Origin: Rahnella rivi | Lineage (GTDB): Bacteria > Pseudomonadota > Gammaproteobacteria > Enterobacterales > Enterobacteriaceae | Assembly: GCF_019049655.1 (NCBI RefSeq) | Contig: NZ_JAFMOX010000062.1 | Span: 124,001-188,000 of the forward strand | Reading direction: 5' to 3' | Length of the DNA stretch: 64,000 nucleotides | Shown: positions 33,826 to 44,068 of the stretch, piece after piece | Layout of the letters: every line of letters begins with the position of its first letter | How positions within the stretch are numbered: position 1 is the first letter of the stretch | Position numbers and translations under genes: made by a program | Notes under the pieces: model-generated | Databases searched by the model: none | What the model was told of the DNA's origin: nothing | The model's input: only the letters and a program-made list of their open reading frames with translations

Positions 33826-36800
33826 TTAATTTTGGCCCATCAGATAGCGGAAGTAGACCTGCGCTTTGCTTTCGTTGTAATCACCGAAAGTATCGTAGCC
33901 AACCTGTCCGCCAATCTGCATGTTCTTGTTCAGATGATAGTTGCCGCCCACGCCCGCATTCCAGCCGATACCATTTTCGGTTTTACCGGAATAGTACGCT
34001 TCGGTGCCGTAGCCCGCGGCCACCAGATCTTCCAGCTGTTTCTGCAAGTCCGGGTTGTTCGGGAAGTAGGCGCTCTTATCCTGAGAATAGGACTGATAAC
34101 CCACAGAGCCGGACAATTTCAAATCCCAGTCGTCATACTTCTGAGTGTATTCCACCGGGAAGGAGACGCTGACGTAGTTCTGCGGGCTGAAGTAACCGCC
34201 CTGGCCGTAGCTGTAGTAGCTGAGGTTTTTGTCGAAATCCATGTAACCGACGTTGATGCCGGTTTTCAGCTCGCGGTCATCGTAACGATACGGACGAACG
34301 TACAACCCGGCGTTGGCGTTAACCGACTGGTTGCTCTTCACGTTATTACCCAGATAGCTGTAATAACCGGCACCGGCATAGAAACCGGCGTCGCCGTCAT
34401 CATAGGAAAGATTGACGCTGCCGCCGTTTTTGGTGACCTGGCCCCACTCTTTTCCGCTGTAGTTATCTTTGGTACCGACGTAAGACAGAATACTGTCGGT
34501 GATTGCGCGGCGTTCTGCGGTGACCGTCAGCGTGGTGAAGTCGGTCAGTTTTGGTGCCCATTGCACGCCACCGACCAGTGAGTTCAGATCCTGCCCGAGC
34601 GGCGTACTGCCCACATCGGCTTTATAGCTGTCACCGGTCAGCGCGGCGTTCACTTCCACGCCGGTGGCACTTTGATTGCCTGCATCCGTCGCGCTATACG
34701 TCGTTGGATCTATGCTGTTGATGGTGCCGTAGGCGGCACAGGTTGCCGCATCGCCCCCCGCCGCACACGCCGTACTGAGGTCAGTGGCAGAGATACTTTT
34801 TCTCAAATCAGAAAGACTTAATGTGGGATCCAGCCCCGCCGCTGTTGCCGCCGCTGCCACATCTTTTTGTGCAGACTGCGCCTGTGCCAGCGCCCCCTGA
34901 CCAAATCGGGCATTGGCCGTACCGGCCGGGCTGCCTGCGCTGAGGGAAACCGGCGTAACGCCGATGCTCAGACGCGACGTATCAAACGGCACGAAGGCGA
35001 AAGTCATTGGCGCTTTGGCTTCGGTCAGCTGACTGAGGCCGCTTTCGCCGTCACGTCCACGGATCGACATCTCGCCCTGCGCCCAGGTCGCGGTTTTGCC
35101 CTGCAAATCGTCGAGCATGTCGTCGATCTGTTTTTCCGTTGCATTACGCTGCACCACGGCGGTTGGCGCAGCACCCGGTACTGGCACCGTGCTGTTAACC
35201 GAGGTCTGATCGGTTTGTTGCCACGGCAGTACCGTGCCATAAGTGGACTGGGTGGTGGAACGCGTGGTGCGCGTTGAACGGTTGATGAACGGATTGTCGG
35301 AAAGCTGCAATCCGGCGACCTGCGCCGAACCGTCTGCGCCTTCCAGACCGATCATCTTGCCCTTCGCGGAACGCAACAGCGCCATCGCCTGCTGGTGGTC
35401 GCCCTGCGCTTCGGCAACGCGGGCAGCCAGTAACAGGCGGTCCGGCGTGCGAGGGCCGGTCAGCCCATTCATCAGTTGCTGCGCGCGCGCCGTATCGCCT
35501 TCGCCCAGCGCGATATTGATCGCCCCCACACGGGCATCCTGATTCGGTGTGTCGTTGGTCATCAGGTAGTTGTAGACCTGACCGGCCTGTTTGTTGAGCT
35601 TGCCGGACTGATACAGGCGTGCCATTGCCAGCATCAGATCGCGGTTTTGCGGGTCGGCCTGCAGGGCGACGATAAGCTTGTCATAAGCCGCGGCATACTG
35701 GCCCTGTTCACGCAGCTGATCGGCCTGAGTGATGACGAAACCGTTGCGCAGATTCGCCAGCGCGGTCGGTGAAGTGCCGGACTGAATCTCCGGATTTTGC
35801 AGGAAGGCCTGGGCTTCGTTACTCAGCCCGGCCTGATTCAGCACCGTCACCTGATCGGCGTAATCCCCGGCGTTGCCTTTCACACCGTTGCGCATGTTCT
35901 GGCGCACCAGTTGTACCGCCAGCGGAAGCTGCCCGGTGGCGGCCAGATTTTTCGCCAGCGCACCGACGTCAGCCGGCGCGGAAGGCGGATTCTGCGCCAG
36001 TGCGCGTAAGGTGTTGGCGGCGGCCGCGCTGTTGCCCTGTTGCAGATAGTTCTCCGCATCGGCCATTTGCGCATTGAAGTTGGCGCGTTGTGCCAGTTCA
36101 CGCATACCCTGATTCTGACTGCCACGCGGAATGCGCGAGAGCAGGGCGCTGGCGGTGGACCAGTTTTTGGTTTCGGAGGCAAATAAGGCGGCCGCGTAGA
36201 GATCGGCTGAAGACGCGCCCGGACGCGAAGACGGCGCCATGATGGATTGCGCCTGCGCGGTTTGCCCCTGCGATTGCAGGATGCGCGCCATATCCAGTTT
36301 CACCCAGACGTTTGACGGCTGACGTTCCTGCGCCTGCTGAAGTAAATTCAGCGCCCGTTGCGGATCGTTATTCGCCACGGCCTGCGCCGCCTGACGGCGT
36401 AACGGCTCGATGACATCCGCCACTTTCGGCGGATTCATTTTGTTCTGAATATCCGCAGGCAGCGTTTTCAATACTTCGCTGGCTTCGGCAGATTTGTTCT
36501 GCTGACGCAGCACGTAGAACAGCCCGGCGCGGGCATCGGCATTGTCGCCAAGCGCGCTGTATTGCTGCTCGGCACCGGCCAGATCGCCTTTACGGCGCAG
36601 AATGTCGGCGCGCAGCAAACCGGCTGACTGACCTTTCTCGCCACCGACCTGGGTCAGCGGCGTGACCGCCGCCAGTGCGGCGTCGTAACTGCCGGAACCG
36701 GCTGCGTCTTTGGCTTTCGCCAGCTGGGCATAAAATGCCGAGTCCTGCGCCTGATTGCTCAGCTGTGCGCTGTTCGGCCCGCCCTGTGCGGCGGCTTTGC

Positions 36801-37776
36801 TAAGGTATTGCGAGGCAGCTTCGAAATCACCGCTGCGCTGCGCGATATACCCCAGACCGGCCAGCGCGTCGGCGTCGTTCGGATCGCCTGCCAGCACGCT
36901 TTCGAACTTGGCTTTGGCATCGGTGACGTTGCCGCTGTTGAGCGCAGTAAAGCCCTGACCTTTGGCTGCGCCGCCGATATTTTTCTGGAAGTAGGCCATC
37001 ACGCCGGTGTCATTGGGGTGACGCGCCTGATAGCCCTGATACAGGTCGCGATCGCTTTCCTGCGGCGCCATCCACAACAATGCCTGACGCAGTGACCGGT
37101 CGGCATCGCTGTTACTGCCCGCCAGCGTGCTCAGCAGTTTGATGCCATCGCGGCGCGACGATTCCTGATAAGTCAGCACTTTACCCAGCGCCAGGCGCGC
37201 CTGAGTATCGTCCGGGCGTGAGGCCACGCGCTGCTGTAATCCCTGAATCGCCTGCGACTGGAGCGACTTATCGCCCGCCATGGTCAGGTAATATTCGGTC
37301 GCCAGACTGTCTAGCGGCTGATTGCCGTTGAAGATGGTGCGGTAGGCCGAAAGTGAACCGCTGACGTTGCCCTGCGCGGCCATCTGGCGGGCAGAGGCGA
37401 GCTGCGCCGGAGGAATCGACTGCATGGCTTTGGCGCTGTTGAGCGAGGCCAGACGCGGATCGTCCGGTGAGGCAGCCGAGAGTTTTTCGCGCCATTGGTT
37501 CGCCGCCGTTTTGTCACCGCTCTGCATGGAATACAGCGACATCAGGTACAGCGCCTGTGCGTTGTTCGGCTCGACCAGCAGCACTTTCTGCAAGGCGTCT
37601 TTTGCCAGATCGTCATGGGCGCGTTCGTGCCAGTAAGCGGCCTGATCAAACAGCGCTTTCATGGCCGGATTGGTGGTGTCCGCCGCCAATGTGGCGGCGC
37701 TAAAACTTACGGCTCCGGCGATCCCTACCAGATAAATAGCCCTGATCACCGCCAGGGACAGTTTATGTTTTTTCAT
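33826..37776 (-). CDS. bcsC: Cellulose export protein BcsC (TPR scaffold and outer-membrane barrel)
   Basis: 1316 aa, longer than E. coli BcsC (about 1157). Signal peptide ends near SFSAATLAA (about residue 31). TPR units run from about 35 to 820. A linker follows, then the 16-strand barrel domain (BCSC_C) from about 930 to the end, finishing in VYFRYLMGQN. Between ARFGQGALAQAQ and NQSATGVEVNAALTGDSYKA there is an Ala/Ser-rich stretch of about 70 residues (around 965-1035) with a Cys pair (TACAAGGDAATCAAYG) that I do not expect in relatives. It lies 79 bases after bcsB. Confidence 0.94.
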   Translation of the reverse strand: MKKHKLSLAVIRAIYLVGIAGAVSFSAATLAADTTNPAMKALFDQAAYWHERAHDDLAKDALQKVLLVEPNNAQALYLMSLYSMQSGDKTAANQWREKLSAASPDDPRLASLNSAKAMQSIPPAQLASARQMAAQGNVSGSLSAYRTIFNGNQPLDSLATEYYLTMAGDKSLQSQAIQGLQQRVASRPDDTQARLALGKVLTYQESSRRDGIKLLSTLAGSNSDADRSLRQALLWMAPQESDRDLYQGYQARHPNDTGVMAYFQKNIGGAAKGQGFTALNSGNVTDAKAKFESVLAGDPNDADALAGLGYIAQRSGDFEAASQYLSKAAAQGGPNSAQLSNQAQDSAFYAQLAKAKDAAGSGSYDAALAAVTPLTQVGGEKGQSAGLLRADILRRKGDLAGAEQQYSALGDNADARAGLFYVLRQQNKSAEASEVLKTLPADIQNKMNPPKVADVIEPLRRQAAQAVANNDPQRALNLLQQAQERQPSNVWVKLDMARILQSQGQTAQAQSIMAPSSRPGASSADLYAAALFASETKNWSTASALLSRIPRGSQNQGMRELAQRANFNAQMADAENYLQQGNSAAAANTLRALAQNPPSAPADVGALAKNLAATGQLPLAVQLVRQNMRNGVKGNAGDYADQVTVLNQAGLSNEAQAFLQNPEIQSGTSPTALANLRNGFVITQADQLREQGQYAAAYDKLIVALQADPQNRDLMLAMARLYQSGKLNKQAGQVYNYLMTNDTPNQDARVGAINIALGEGDTARAQQLMNGLTGPRTPDRLLLAARVAEAQGDHQQAMALLRSAKGKMIGLEGADGSAQVAGLQLSDNPFINRSTRTTRSTTQSTYGTVLPWQQTDQTSVNSTVPVPGAAPTAVVQRNATEKQIDDMLDDLQGKTATWAQGEMSIRGRDGESGLSQLTEAKAPMTFAFVPFDTSRLSIGVTPVSLSAGSPAGTANARFGQGALAQAQSAQKDVAAAATAAGLDPTLSLSDLRKSISATDLSTACAAGGDAATCAAYGTINSIDPTTYSATDAGNQSATGVEVNAALTGDSYKADVGSTPLGQDLNSLVGGVQWAPKLTDFTTLTVTAERRAITDSILSYVGTKDNYSGKEWGQVTKNGGSVNLSYDDGDAGFYAGAGYYSYLGNNVKSNQSVNANAGLYVRPYRYDDRELKTGINVGYMDFDKNLSYYSYGQGGYFSPQNYVSVSFPVEYTQKYDDWDLKLSGSVGYQSYSQDKSAYFPNNPDLQKQLEDLVAAGYGTEAYYSGKTENGIGWNAGVGGNYHLNKNMQIGGQVGYDTFGDYNESKAQVYFRYLMGQN

Positions 37777-37855
37777 TTTCCAGCTCCGGTAATCGCCAGG
37801 TTATAGCCGGGAGTAACGGCCACCTTCATTGTTCTTTTTCTTCGTTCGAGGCTTT

Positions 37856-40366
37856 TCATTTTTGACCCAGACGTTTGGCCGCGTGCCCGCGCAGAACGAC
37901 GAACAGGCTCAGGCCCACCACCAGCGAAACCAGCGTGGCAATCAGCGACAGGATCACGATGTGCGTGCTGGCGTACCAGAGCACCATCATGTACCACGGC
38001 ATTTGTCCGGTCGGGAATTGCTGGCCGACCGAGAAGCTGCGGATGCCGTTTTCATCGGTGATGATCGCCAGATCGCCACGCACGTTGGCGTTGATTTGTG
38101 GCGATTTGAGATCGTTGTGAATTTTCAGCAGCTGCTGATCGTCAGTTCCCGTGGCGACCACCACGACGTGATCGTTTGACCAGCGGGAGCGGAAGCTGAC
38201 AAAGCCGCGCCAGGCGCCGGTTGACGACAGATAACGGTCGGCATCCACCGGCTGGCGGTACCAGTCGCCGGTTAGCCAGGCCACCATGCGCTGCACCTGC
38301 GTCGGTGTTTTTACGCCCATCGAGTTCGCGTTTACGCCAAAGGGAGAATCGGCCAGCAGCTGCTGCGTGAAGGCGGCGTCGCCCAGCGTTGTGACAGCCA
38401 GAATATCGCGGTCAAACAGCGGGTTTCCCTGTTCATCACCCGACAGGCCAAAGGCAACCTGCACATGGCTCACCGGCACGCCGGTGGCTTTCCCTGCGCG
38501 CGCGGCGAGGTTCAGCAAGGTGTGAATTTCATCAGCGCTCGGTTGCGGTGGCAGCAACATCAGCGTGTCCGAGAAATCAGCCAGTTTGGAATACGGATAA
38601 GAAGCCCCCACGAAATACGACAGGTTCGGCAACTGTGCGAAATGGTAACTTCCGCTCAGGTCGATGAAGGATTTCGGATCGATGCGGCTCTTGATGTTGT
38701 CGCTGGTCAGAATGCTGCACGGCGCGTCTTTTTTCGGTTTGATGTCGAAATAGAACTGCAACTGGTTGTCGCCGTAAATCAGGTACGGCGCGAGCTGCAT
38801 GGTGTAGCGTTCCTGCCGACTGTCACCGCCGAGGCGACGCCAGAGGTTTTCCACCAGACCGACTTTGTTGACGGTCAGGCTGCGCAGGAAGTTGCTGTTG
38901 ATGGACACATTGAGCCGCGAGGTATCTTCATCGATCCAGTTTTCGGTCGGGAAGCGGTAATCAATGCGCACCGGGATATTGTGTCCGTCCCACATGAACA
39001 GATCCGGCGCAGCGCGGAACGCAACCTGAATACCATCGTGATAAATGCCGTTAGAAATCAGTGAATCCGGATCTTTACCCGCCAGTTCGCCCAGCGTGAC
39101 CGGGCGCGAGGTGTCTATCCAGCGTGGCGCATCGTAAGGTTTGCTCGACGGAATAGTTTGCTGCGCGACGTCCAGATGATCGGTGTTGTTCGGCATACCG
39201 CCGCTTATCAGACGGTAAGCCGCCTGGCGCAGCTGATTATCATCATTGCCCAGCACCAGCAGCAGTTTGTAGACCGGATTTATCGGGTTATCGATGATTT
39301 GAATCGATGCACCACTGCTGGACGGCAGGGTGAGCGAACCGATTTTGTCCCCCGGTTTGCCAAACAGAATGCCGTTCTGATCGGGCAAATCGTTCAGGAT
39401 CACCGGAAAATCCACGTCGCGATAATCGGATAACATGCCGAGATACGAAGACACCATCGCCGCTGCGCTGACATCTCCCGGTTTCATCGCCGAGGAGAAG
39501 CCCATGGTGATTTTAGATTCCTGCATTTGCAGGCTGTCGAAGAACGGGCGCGGGAAATTGCCCAGATTGCGGCCAATGTTCAGTTGCTGACCTTCCAGAC
39601 CAATGCTGGTGGTAGGCAAAATCGTGACCCAATATTTGTCCGACTGATCTTTCTCGCAGGTCATGGTGTTGCTGTCATGCACGCGAAAGCTCAGATTGTT
39701 GCTCGATACCACCATCGCTGACGGGATATCCAGTTCGTAGACATCGCCGCCGTTACTGCTCTGGTTGAGCGGCAGATTGCCCAGCGGCTGGCCGTTGAGC
39801 ATCAGCTCCAGCGTAGTATCGCGGGCGATAAGCGCAGGAGAAATTTTCAGTGCCAGCGAAAGATGGGCGTTGGTCACCACCTCATCCGCAGGCAGGGTGA
39901 AGAGAATACCCGACTGTAACTGGCCGCCGCTGAGGGTCAGGCCGTTTGGCTGGCCCATTTCGGCGACGGTCACGTTGCTGGTGACCGGCTGAACCAGCGG
40001 GATCACCGGGGCAGGCGCGGCGGCAGGATCGGCAGCCACAGCCGCAGCATTTGCCGACTCGCTGTTGTTGACCGGCGTGGTGTCGGTCTGGGGCGCATAT
40101 TCTGAGGGCACCGGCTGAGCCACTGGCGGCGTGGCGGTGTCTGCGGGTGCCGTTTGTTCTGGCATTACCGGCGCCGGGGGCAGCCACGAAGGGGCGGCAG
40201 GCAAACTGGTTGCCGGATCAACCGCCGCAGCGGGAGCGTCTTCTGCATGGGTAAACGGCAGGCTGCTGAAGGTCAGCAGCAGGCCGGTGGTGATTTTTCT
40301 GAAAAGGGACGTGCCAGGCACCGCAGACAAACGGCGTTTACTCATCGGTTTACGAGGTCGGTTCAT
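37856..40366 (-). CDS. bcsB: Cellulose synthase periplasmic subunit BcsB
   Basis: 836 aa. Start overlaps the bcsA stop by 4 bases (ATGA). The signal peptide includes KITTGLLLTFSSLPFTHA (to about residue 41); a Pro/Ala-rich linker (about 45-120) follows. The BcsB core (two carbohydrate-binding and two flavodoxin-like domains) runs to about 790, and a C-terminal anchor helix (IVILSLIATLVSLVVGLSLF) to the end. It guides the glucan through the periplasm. An internal ATG at codon 8 is an alternative start. Confidence 0.94.
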   Translation of the reverse strand: MNRPRKPMSKRRLSAVPGTSLFRKITTGLLLTFSSLPFTHAEDAPAAAVDPATSLPAAPSWLPPAPVMPEQTAPADTATPPVAQPVPSEYAPQTDTTPVNNSESANAAAVAADPAAAPAPVIPLVQPVTSNVTVAEMGQPNGLTLSGGQLQSGILFTLPADEVVTNAHLSLALKISPALIARDTTLELMLNGQPLGNLPLNQSSNGGDVYELDIPSAMVVSSNNLSFRVHDSNTMTCEKDQSDKYWVTILPTTSIGLEGQQLNIGRNLGNFPRPFFDSLQMQESKITMGFSSAMKPGDVSAAAMVSSYLGMLSDYRDVDFPVILNDLPDQNGILFGKPGDKIGSLTLPSSSGASIQIIDNPINPVYKLLLVLGNDDNQLRQAAYRLISGGMPNNTDHLDVAQQTIPSSKPYDAPRWIDTSRPVTLGELAGKDPDSLISNGIYHDGIQVAFRAAPDLFMWDGHNIPVRIDYRFPTENWIDEDTSRLNVSINSNFLRSLTVNKVGLVENLWRRLGGDSRQERYTMQLAPYLIYGDNQLQFYFDIKPKKDAPCSILTSDNIKSRIDPKSFIDLSGSYHFAQLPNLSYFVGASYPYSKLADFSDTLMLLPPQPSADEIHTLLNLAARAGKATGVPVSHVQVAFGLSGDEQGNPLFDRDILAVTTLGDAAFTQQLLADSPFGVNANSMGVKTPTQVQRMVAWLTGDWYRQPVDADRYLSSTGAWRGFVSFRSRWSNDHVVVVATGTDDQQLLKIHNDLKSPQINANVRGDLAIITDENGIRSFSVGQQFPTGQMPWYMMVLWYASTHIVILSLIATLVSLVVGLSLFVVLRGHAAKRLGQK

Positions 40367-42462
40367 GCTGCTTCACTCTTGCTGGTGGTTTCAGCGGGTG
40401 TATTTTTGCCGCGGCGTTCTTTCCAGGTGTTGTAGAACAATTCAAATACGCAGCGGATGATGCTGAGCAGCGATTTGAACGGGTTGTCTGGCGGGTATTC
40501 TTCACCAATCCAGGCATCCGCACGGCAGAGAACCACACGCACCAGTTCGCGGCGTTTAGACAGCGGCAGGTTTTCAAATTGCAGACGAATGCGCTCTTTG
40601 TTGCCGCTGATCTGCGTGACCGGGAAACTCTCCGCGCCAGATGAAAGCTGAATTTCCACTTCTTCAATTTCTTCTTCCAGATAACGCACATCCGGCGTCA
40701 CCAGCTGCACGCCACCCATCGACATATCAATGGTGGTGGTGCGCAGAGAAATGCCATTGGCGTAATGAATGATGGCCGGGATCGCCACATCAATACGGAT
40801 GGTTTTACGCACCTGACGGGTTTCTTTCGCGACGGCAATCGCCGCCAGCAGGATCAGAACGCTGAAGCTGCCCCACGCCACGTTCAGGGCGATAACGTTC
40901 GGATCGATGGCAAAGTAGTTGTGGAATACCGCGCGCACCAGCCCGTAACCGATGCCGATAATCATCAGAATGGCGACGATCAGGTGAGGTTTGACGATGT
41001 TGAAGTCAAAGAAGCCGACGTCCAGTAAACCGCCTTTGTCGGTGACGTTAAACTTGCCGCGTTTTGGCGCGAACATGGTCACCAGCGTTGGCAGGATCAG
41101 GTGGAACGCCATCACGGTTTCGTAAATTTCACCCCAGAAGGTATAGCGGAAACGGCCATTCATGCGGGAGTTGATGTACAACGACATCACCAGATGCGGC
41201 AGCGCATAAGCAAAAATCAGGCTGGCGGATGAGGAGATGATGTTCAGGTTGAACAGCAGGAACGCCAGCGGCGCGGTCAGGAACACCACGCGCGGCAGGC
41301 CAAACTGGAAGTGCAGCATGGCGTTCAGGTAGCACAGACGCTGCTGCCATTTCAGACCACGGCCAAACAACGGGTTATCGACGCGGAAAATCTGCGTCAT
41401 ACCGCGCGCCCAGCGGGTACGCTGAATGACGTGCAGGCCGAGGCGTTCTGTTGCCAGACCCGCCGCCAGCGGGATATCGAGAAACGCGGTGTTCCAGCCA
41501 CGACGCTGCATTTTCAGCGCTGAGTGCGCATCTTCGGTGACGGTTTCCACCGCAAAGCCGCCGACTTCTTCCAGCGCCACGCGGCGGATCACGGCACAGG
41601 AACCGCAGAAGAACGTCGCGTTCCAGTTATCGTTACCTTGCTGAACCGGGCCGTAGAACAGCGCACCTTCGTTTGGCATGGTGCGGCCAGCGGACAGGTT
41701 ACGTTCGAACGGATCCGGTGAATAGAAGTAGTGCGGCGTCTGGATCAGGGCCAGACGCGGGTCTTTCAGGAAGCTGCCGACGGTGGCCTGTAAAAAGGCG
41801 CGAGTCGCAACGTGGTCGCAATCGAATACGCAAATCAGCTCGCCCTTGGTGAGTTTCATTGCGTGATTCAGGTTACCGGCTTTTGCATGGGCGTTATTAT
41901 CGCGGGTGATATATCCCACGCCTGCATCGGCGGAGAACACCGCAAATTCGTCGCGCTTGCCGTCATCCAGAACGTATATTTTGATTTTGTCTTTTGGATA
42001 ATCGATGCACTGCGCCGCCAGAACGGTATCACGCACCACGTCCAGACTTTCGTTATACGAGGGAATATACACATCCACCGTTGGCCACAATGTAGTGTCA
42101 TCCGGCAAAGGTTCGATGGTGCGTTTCAGTGGCCAGGTGGTTTGCAGATAACCCAGTAACAGAATAAGCCAGACATACAGCTCGGCGAGGAATAAGCCGA
42201 TGCCTAAAATAGCTTCAATGGTGGAATTGAAATGCAGTGTTTCTGTGGCGCGCCAGTAAATATATCGCGTGGACATCATGACTGACATGATGACCATGAC
42301 CACACTTATCCGGCGGCTTTTACTGATGCCCAGTAAAAATAAAAGACCAATACTGATCAGCCCGAAGATGTACTGCTTCTGGCTGTCCATTGGCGTGATG
42401 ACGATAACTGCTGCCACCGGCAGCAGCAGAAGCACAAGCAGGGAAAACAGGAATTTATTCAT
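40363..42462 (-). CDS. bcsA: Cellulose synthase catalytic subunit BcsA (UDP-forming)
   Basis: 699 aa. Four N-terminal membrane segments precede the GT2 domain, with DDGKRDE, FDCDH (DxD), TEDAH (catalytic TED) and QRTRWARG (QxxRW) all intact. Further membrane segments and a C-terminal PilZ domain follow: RKTIR (RxxxR) and DMSMGG (DxSxxG) read clearly, so c-di-GMP activation is expected. It polymerises UDP-glucose into beta-1,4-glucan and extrudes it. It lies 29 bases after bcsQ. Confidence 0.96.
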   Translation of the reverse strand: MNKFLFSLLVLLLLPVAAVIVITPMDSQKQYIFGLISIGLLFLLGISKSRRISVVMVIMSVMMSTRYIYWRATETLHFNSTIEAILGIGLFLAELYVWLILLLGYLQTTWPLKRTIEPLPDDTTLWPTVDVYIPSYNESLDVVRDTVLAAQCIDYPKDKIKIYVLDDGKRDEFAVFSADAGVGYITRDNNAHAKAGNLNHAMKLTKGELICVFDCDHVATRAFLQATVGSFLKDPRLALIQTPHYFYSPDPFERNLSAGRTMPNEGALFYGPVQQGNDNWNATFFCGSCAVIRRVALEEVGGFAVETVTEDAHSALKMQRRGWNTAFLDIPLAAGLATERLGLHVIQRTRWARGMTQIFRVDNPLFGRGLKWQQRLCYLNAMLHFQFGLPRVVFLTAPLAFLLFNLNIISSSASLIFAYALPHLVMSLYINSRMNGRFRYTFWGEIYETVMAFHLILPTLVTMFAPKRGKFNVTDKGGLLDVGFFDFNIVKPHLIVAILMIIGIGYGLVRAVFHNYFAIDPNVIALNVAWGSFSVLILLAAIAVAKETRQVRKTIRIDVAIPAIIHYANGISLRTTTIDMSMGGVQLVTPDVRYLEEEIEEVEIQLSSGAESFPVTQISGNKERIRLQFENLPLSKRRELVRVVLCRADAWIGEEYPPDNPFKSLLSIIRCVFELFYNTWKERRGKNTPAETTSKSEAA

Positions 42463-42491
42463 CGCTTTGGGATCGCTGTTATCAGTGACAG

Positions 42492-43295
42492 TTAATAACT
42501 GCCGGTTTTAGGCGCGGCGTGTAATTCACCATCACCGACTTTAATCCCTAAAATGGCGGCGACTTTTTTGCTGATCAGTTCAATATCAAACGCGGACGCT
42601 GATACCGGACTGAAATCAATAATAGATCGCTGAGAGGCATTCGCCTCCGGCACACATTCATCCCTGTGTATTGTGCCTAATAATCTTTCATTTAAACGCT
42701 GTTCGAAAAATTGCGTGACATCGCGGCTTAATGTCCGGCGCGTGTCACTTTGATTCACAACGTAATATTCCCCTTTCTTATTATTCAGCGGGGTGCCTAT
42801 TAATTTGTTCTTTTCCATTAACGGCAGTAAAGACAATGACGCCGTATCTGCCAGCATGACCACAACATGTAAATCAGCAATGCTCTGCACGGCTTTTAAT
42901 GCCGGGCTCGGGCCGGGAGGGAAATCCGCAATAATAATTAACCCCGGATAATTCAGGACGGTATTTAATCCACGCGGTAAAAAATGCGGATCGCTGGCTA
43001 ACTGATGTTCAAACTCCAGCCGCTGATCTTCGCTCACTTCGCCATAGGGCAGCACAAACGTGTTCGACCCGGCTTTGAGAATAAACTGGCTCCAGTCGGA
43101 TTCATTGCCTGACCCGGCGACAAAACCGCGGGTATCGGAAATAGGCACACCAAAATGGAGGCGCAGGGCATTCTGCACATCAAAATCGATGACCAGTACT
43201 TTGCTGCCGCTGCGGGCAAGCGAATAGGCCAGGTTGGAGGCCACCGTGGTTTTTCCAACCCCACCTTTCGGTGAACAAACGCAAACTAACGGCAT
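42492..43295 (-). CDS. bcsQ: Cellulose biosynthesis ParA/MinD-like ATPase BcsQ
   Basis: 267 aa. Deviant Walker A KGGVGKTT near the N-terminus (CSPKGGVGKTTVASNLAYSL), Walker B-like LIIIADFPPGPSP, and VLVIDFDVQNALRLHFG. BcsQ is a membrane-associated ATPase that supports assembly and polar placement of the synthase. The start lies 10 bases inside the end of bcsO. Confidence 0.93.
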   Translation of the reverse strand: MPLVCVCSPKGGVGKTTVASNLAYSLARSGSKVLVIDFDVQNALRLHFGVPISDTRGFVAGSGNESDWSQFILKAGSNTFVLPYGEVSEDQRLEFEHQLASDPHFLPRGLNTVLNYPGLIIIADFPPGPSPALKAVQSIADLHVVVMLADTASLSLLPLMEKNKLIGTPLNNKKGEYYVVNQSDTRRTLSRDVTQFFEQRLNERLLGTIHRDECVPEANASQRSIIDFSPVSASAFDIELISKKVAAILGIKVGDGELHAAPKTGSY

Positions 43296-44068
43296 GAGGC
43301 AATCATCTCTAACAAAGGTTGAAGCGGTGTGTCGCGATGCAGATAAGCGCCGGCAGGCTGAGGCGCCCGCTGTTTAAACATCTGTTTAAAACGCTGATCG
43401 GTATCGGCAGACGCCGCAGATGCGGGCACCACGTGCGCGGGTGCCGGGCTCTGTAATGGGGTTGAATGGATTACCGGTGCAGGCTGATACACCGGCGCTG
43501 CGGGTGCGGGCGCTGCGCTGGCCGGGGGCGCGGGTGGCTGACGCGGCGCTTGCGGCATGGCTTTGCGCAGGGAGTCGAGCAAACCTGAACCGTTGTCCGG
43601 TATCACAGACTGCGCGTGCAGGGCCGGAGTCGAATGAACCGGGGGAGAATGCGGAGCCTGTGCTGGCGCGGGTGCCGGATGTTCAGGCACGGGCGGCAGA
43701 GTTTCACGCAGGGCATCGAGCAAACCAAAGCCCGCCGCCGGAGGATGGACTTCTGAAGACATGGGGCCGGCGTGTTCAGGCGCAGCGGTATCAGTCTGCG
43801 GCTGCGAATGCTGGGCTTGCAGCGCTTCCTGCGCCGACTGTGGCGAGAATTCATCAGCAGAAATGGACTGTGGCGTGGGCTGCGTCGAGCGCCCGTTATC
43901 TAAGGGGCCACCCGGCGTCTGGCTGGCAGAAACCTGCTTGATCAAGGTCCATTGATTCATCGAACCGGTAATTGATTCCCCGGTCGATTTATCATTTAGC
44001 TCTTTGTAATCAAGCTGTTTAAGGTTGGTCTTATCCATAAAACGCTTAATGTCGTCATATTTGTTCAT
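43286..44068 (-). CDS. bcsO: Proline-rich cellulose biosynthesis protein, BcsO-like
   Basis: 260 aa. The N-terminus MNKYDDIKRFMDKTNLKQLD is the conserved part; about 60-230 is rich in Pro, Ala and His. Two short repeats stand out: FGLLDALRETLPPVPEHP and SGLLDSLRKAMPQAPRQP. Proline-rich BcsO/BcsP/BcsH-type proteins occur at the start of bcsD-type operons and are thought to scaffold BcsD. First gene of the operon; GGGCGGGAT precedes the ATG. BcsP is the alternative name I cannot exclude. Confidence 0.7.
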   Translation of the reverse strand: MNKYDDIKRFMDKTNLKQLDYKELNDKSTGESITGSMNQWTLIKQVSASQTPGGPLDNGRSTQPTPQSISADEFSPQSAQEALQAQHSQPQTDTAAPEHAGPMSSEVHPPAAGFGLLDALRETLPPVPEHPAPAPAQAPHSPPVHSTPALHAQSVIPDNGSGLLDSLRKAMPQAPRQPPAPPASAAPAPAAPVYQPAPVIHSTPLQSPAPAHVVPASAASADTDQRFKQMFKQRAPQPAGAYLHRDTPLQPLLEMIASCR

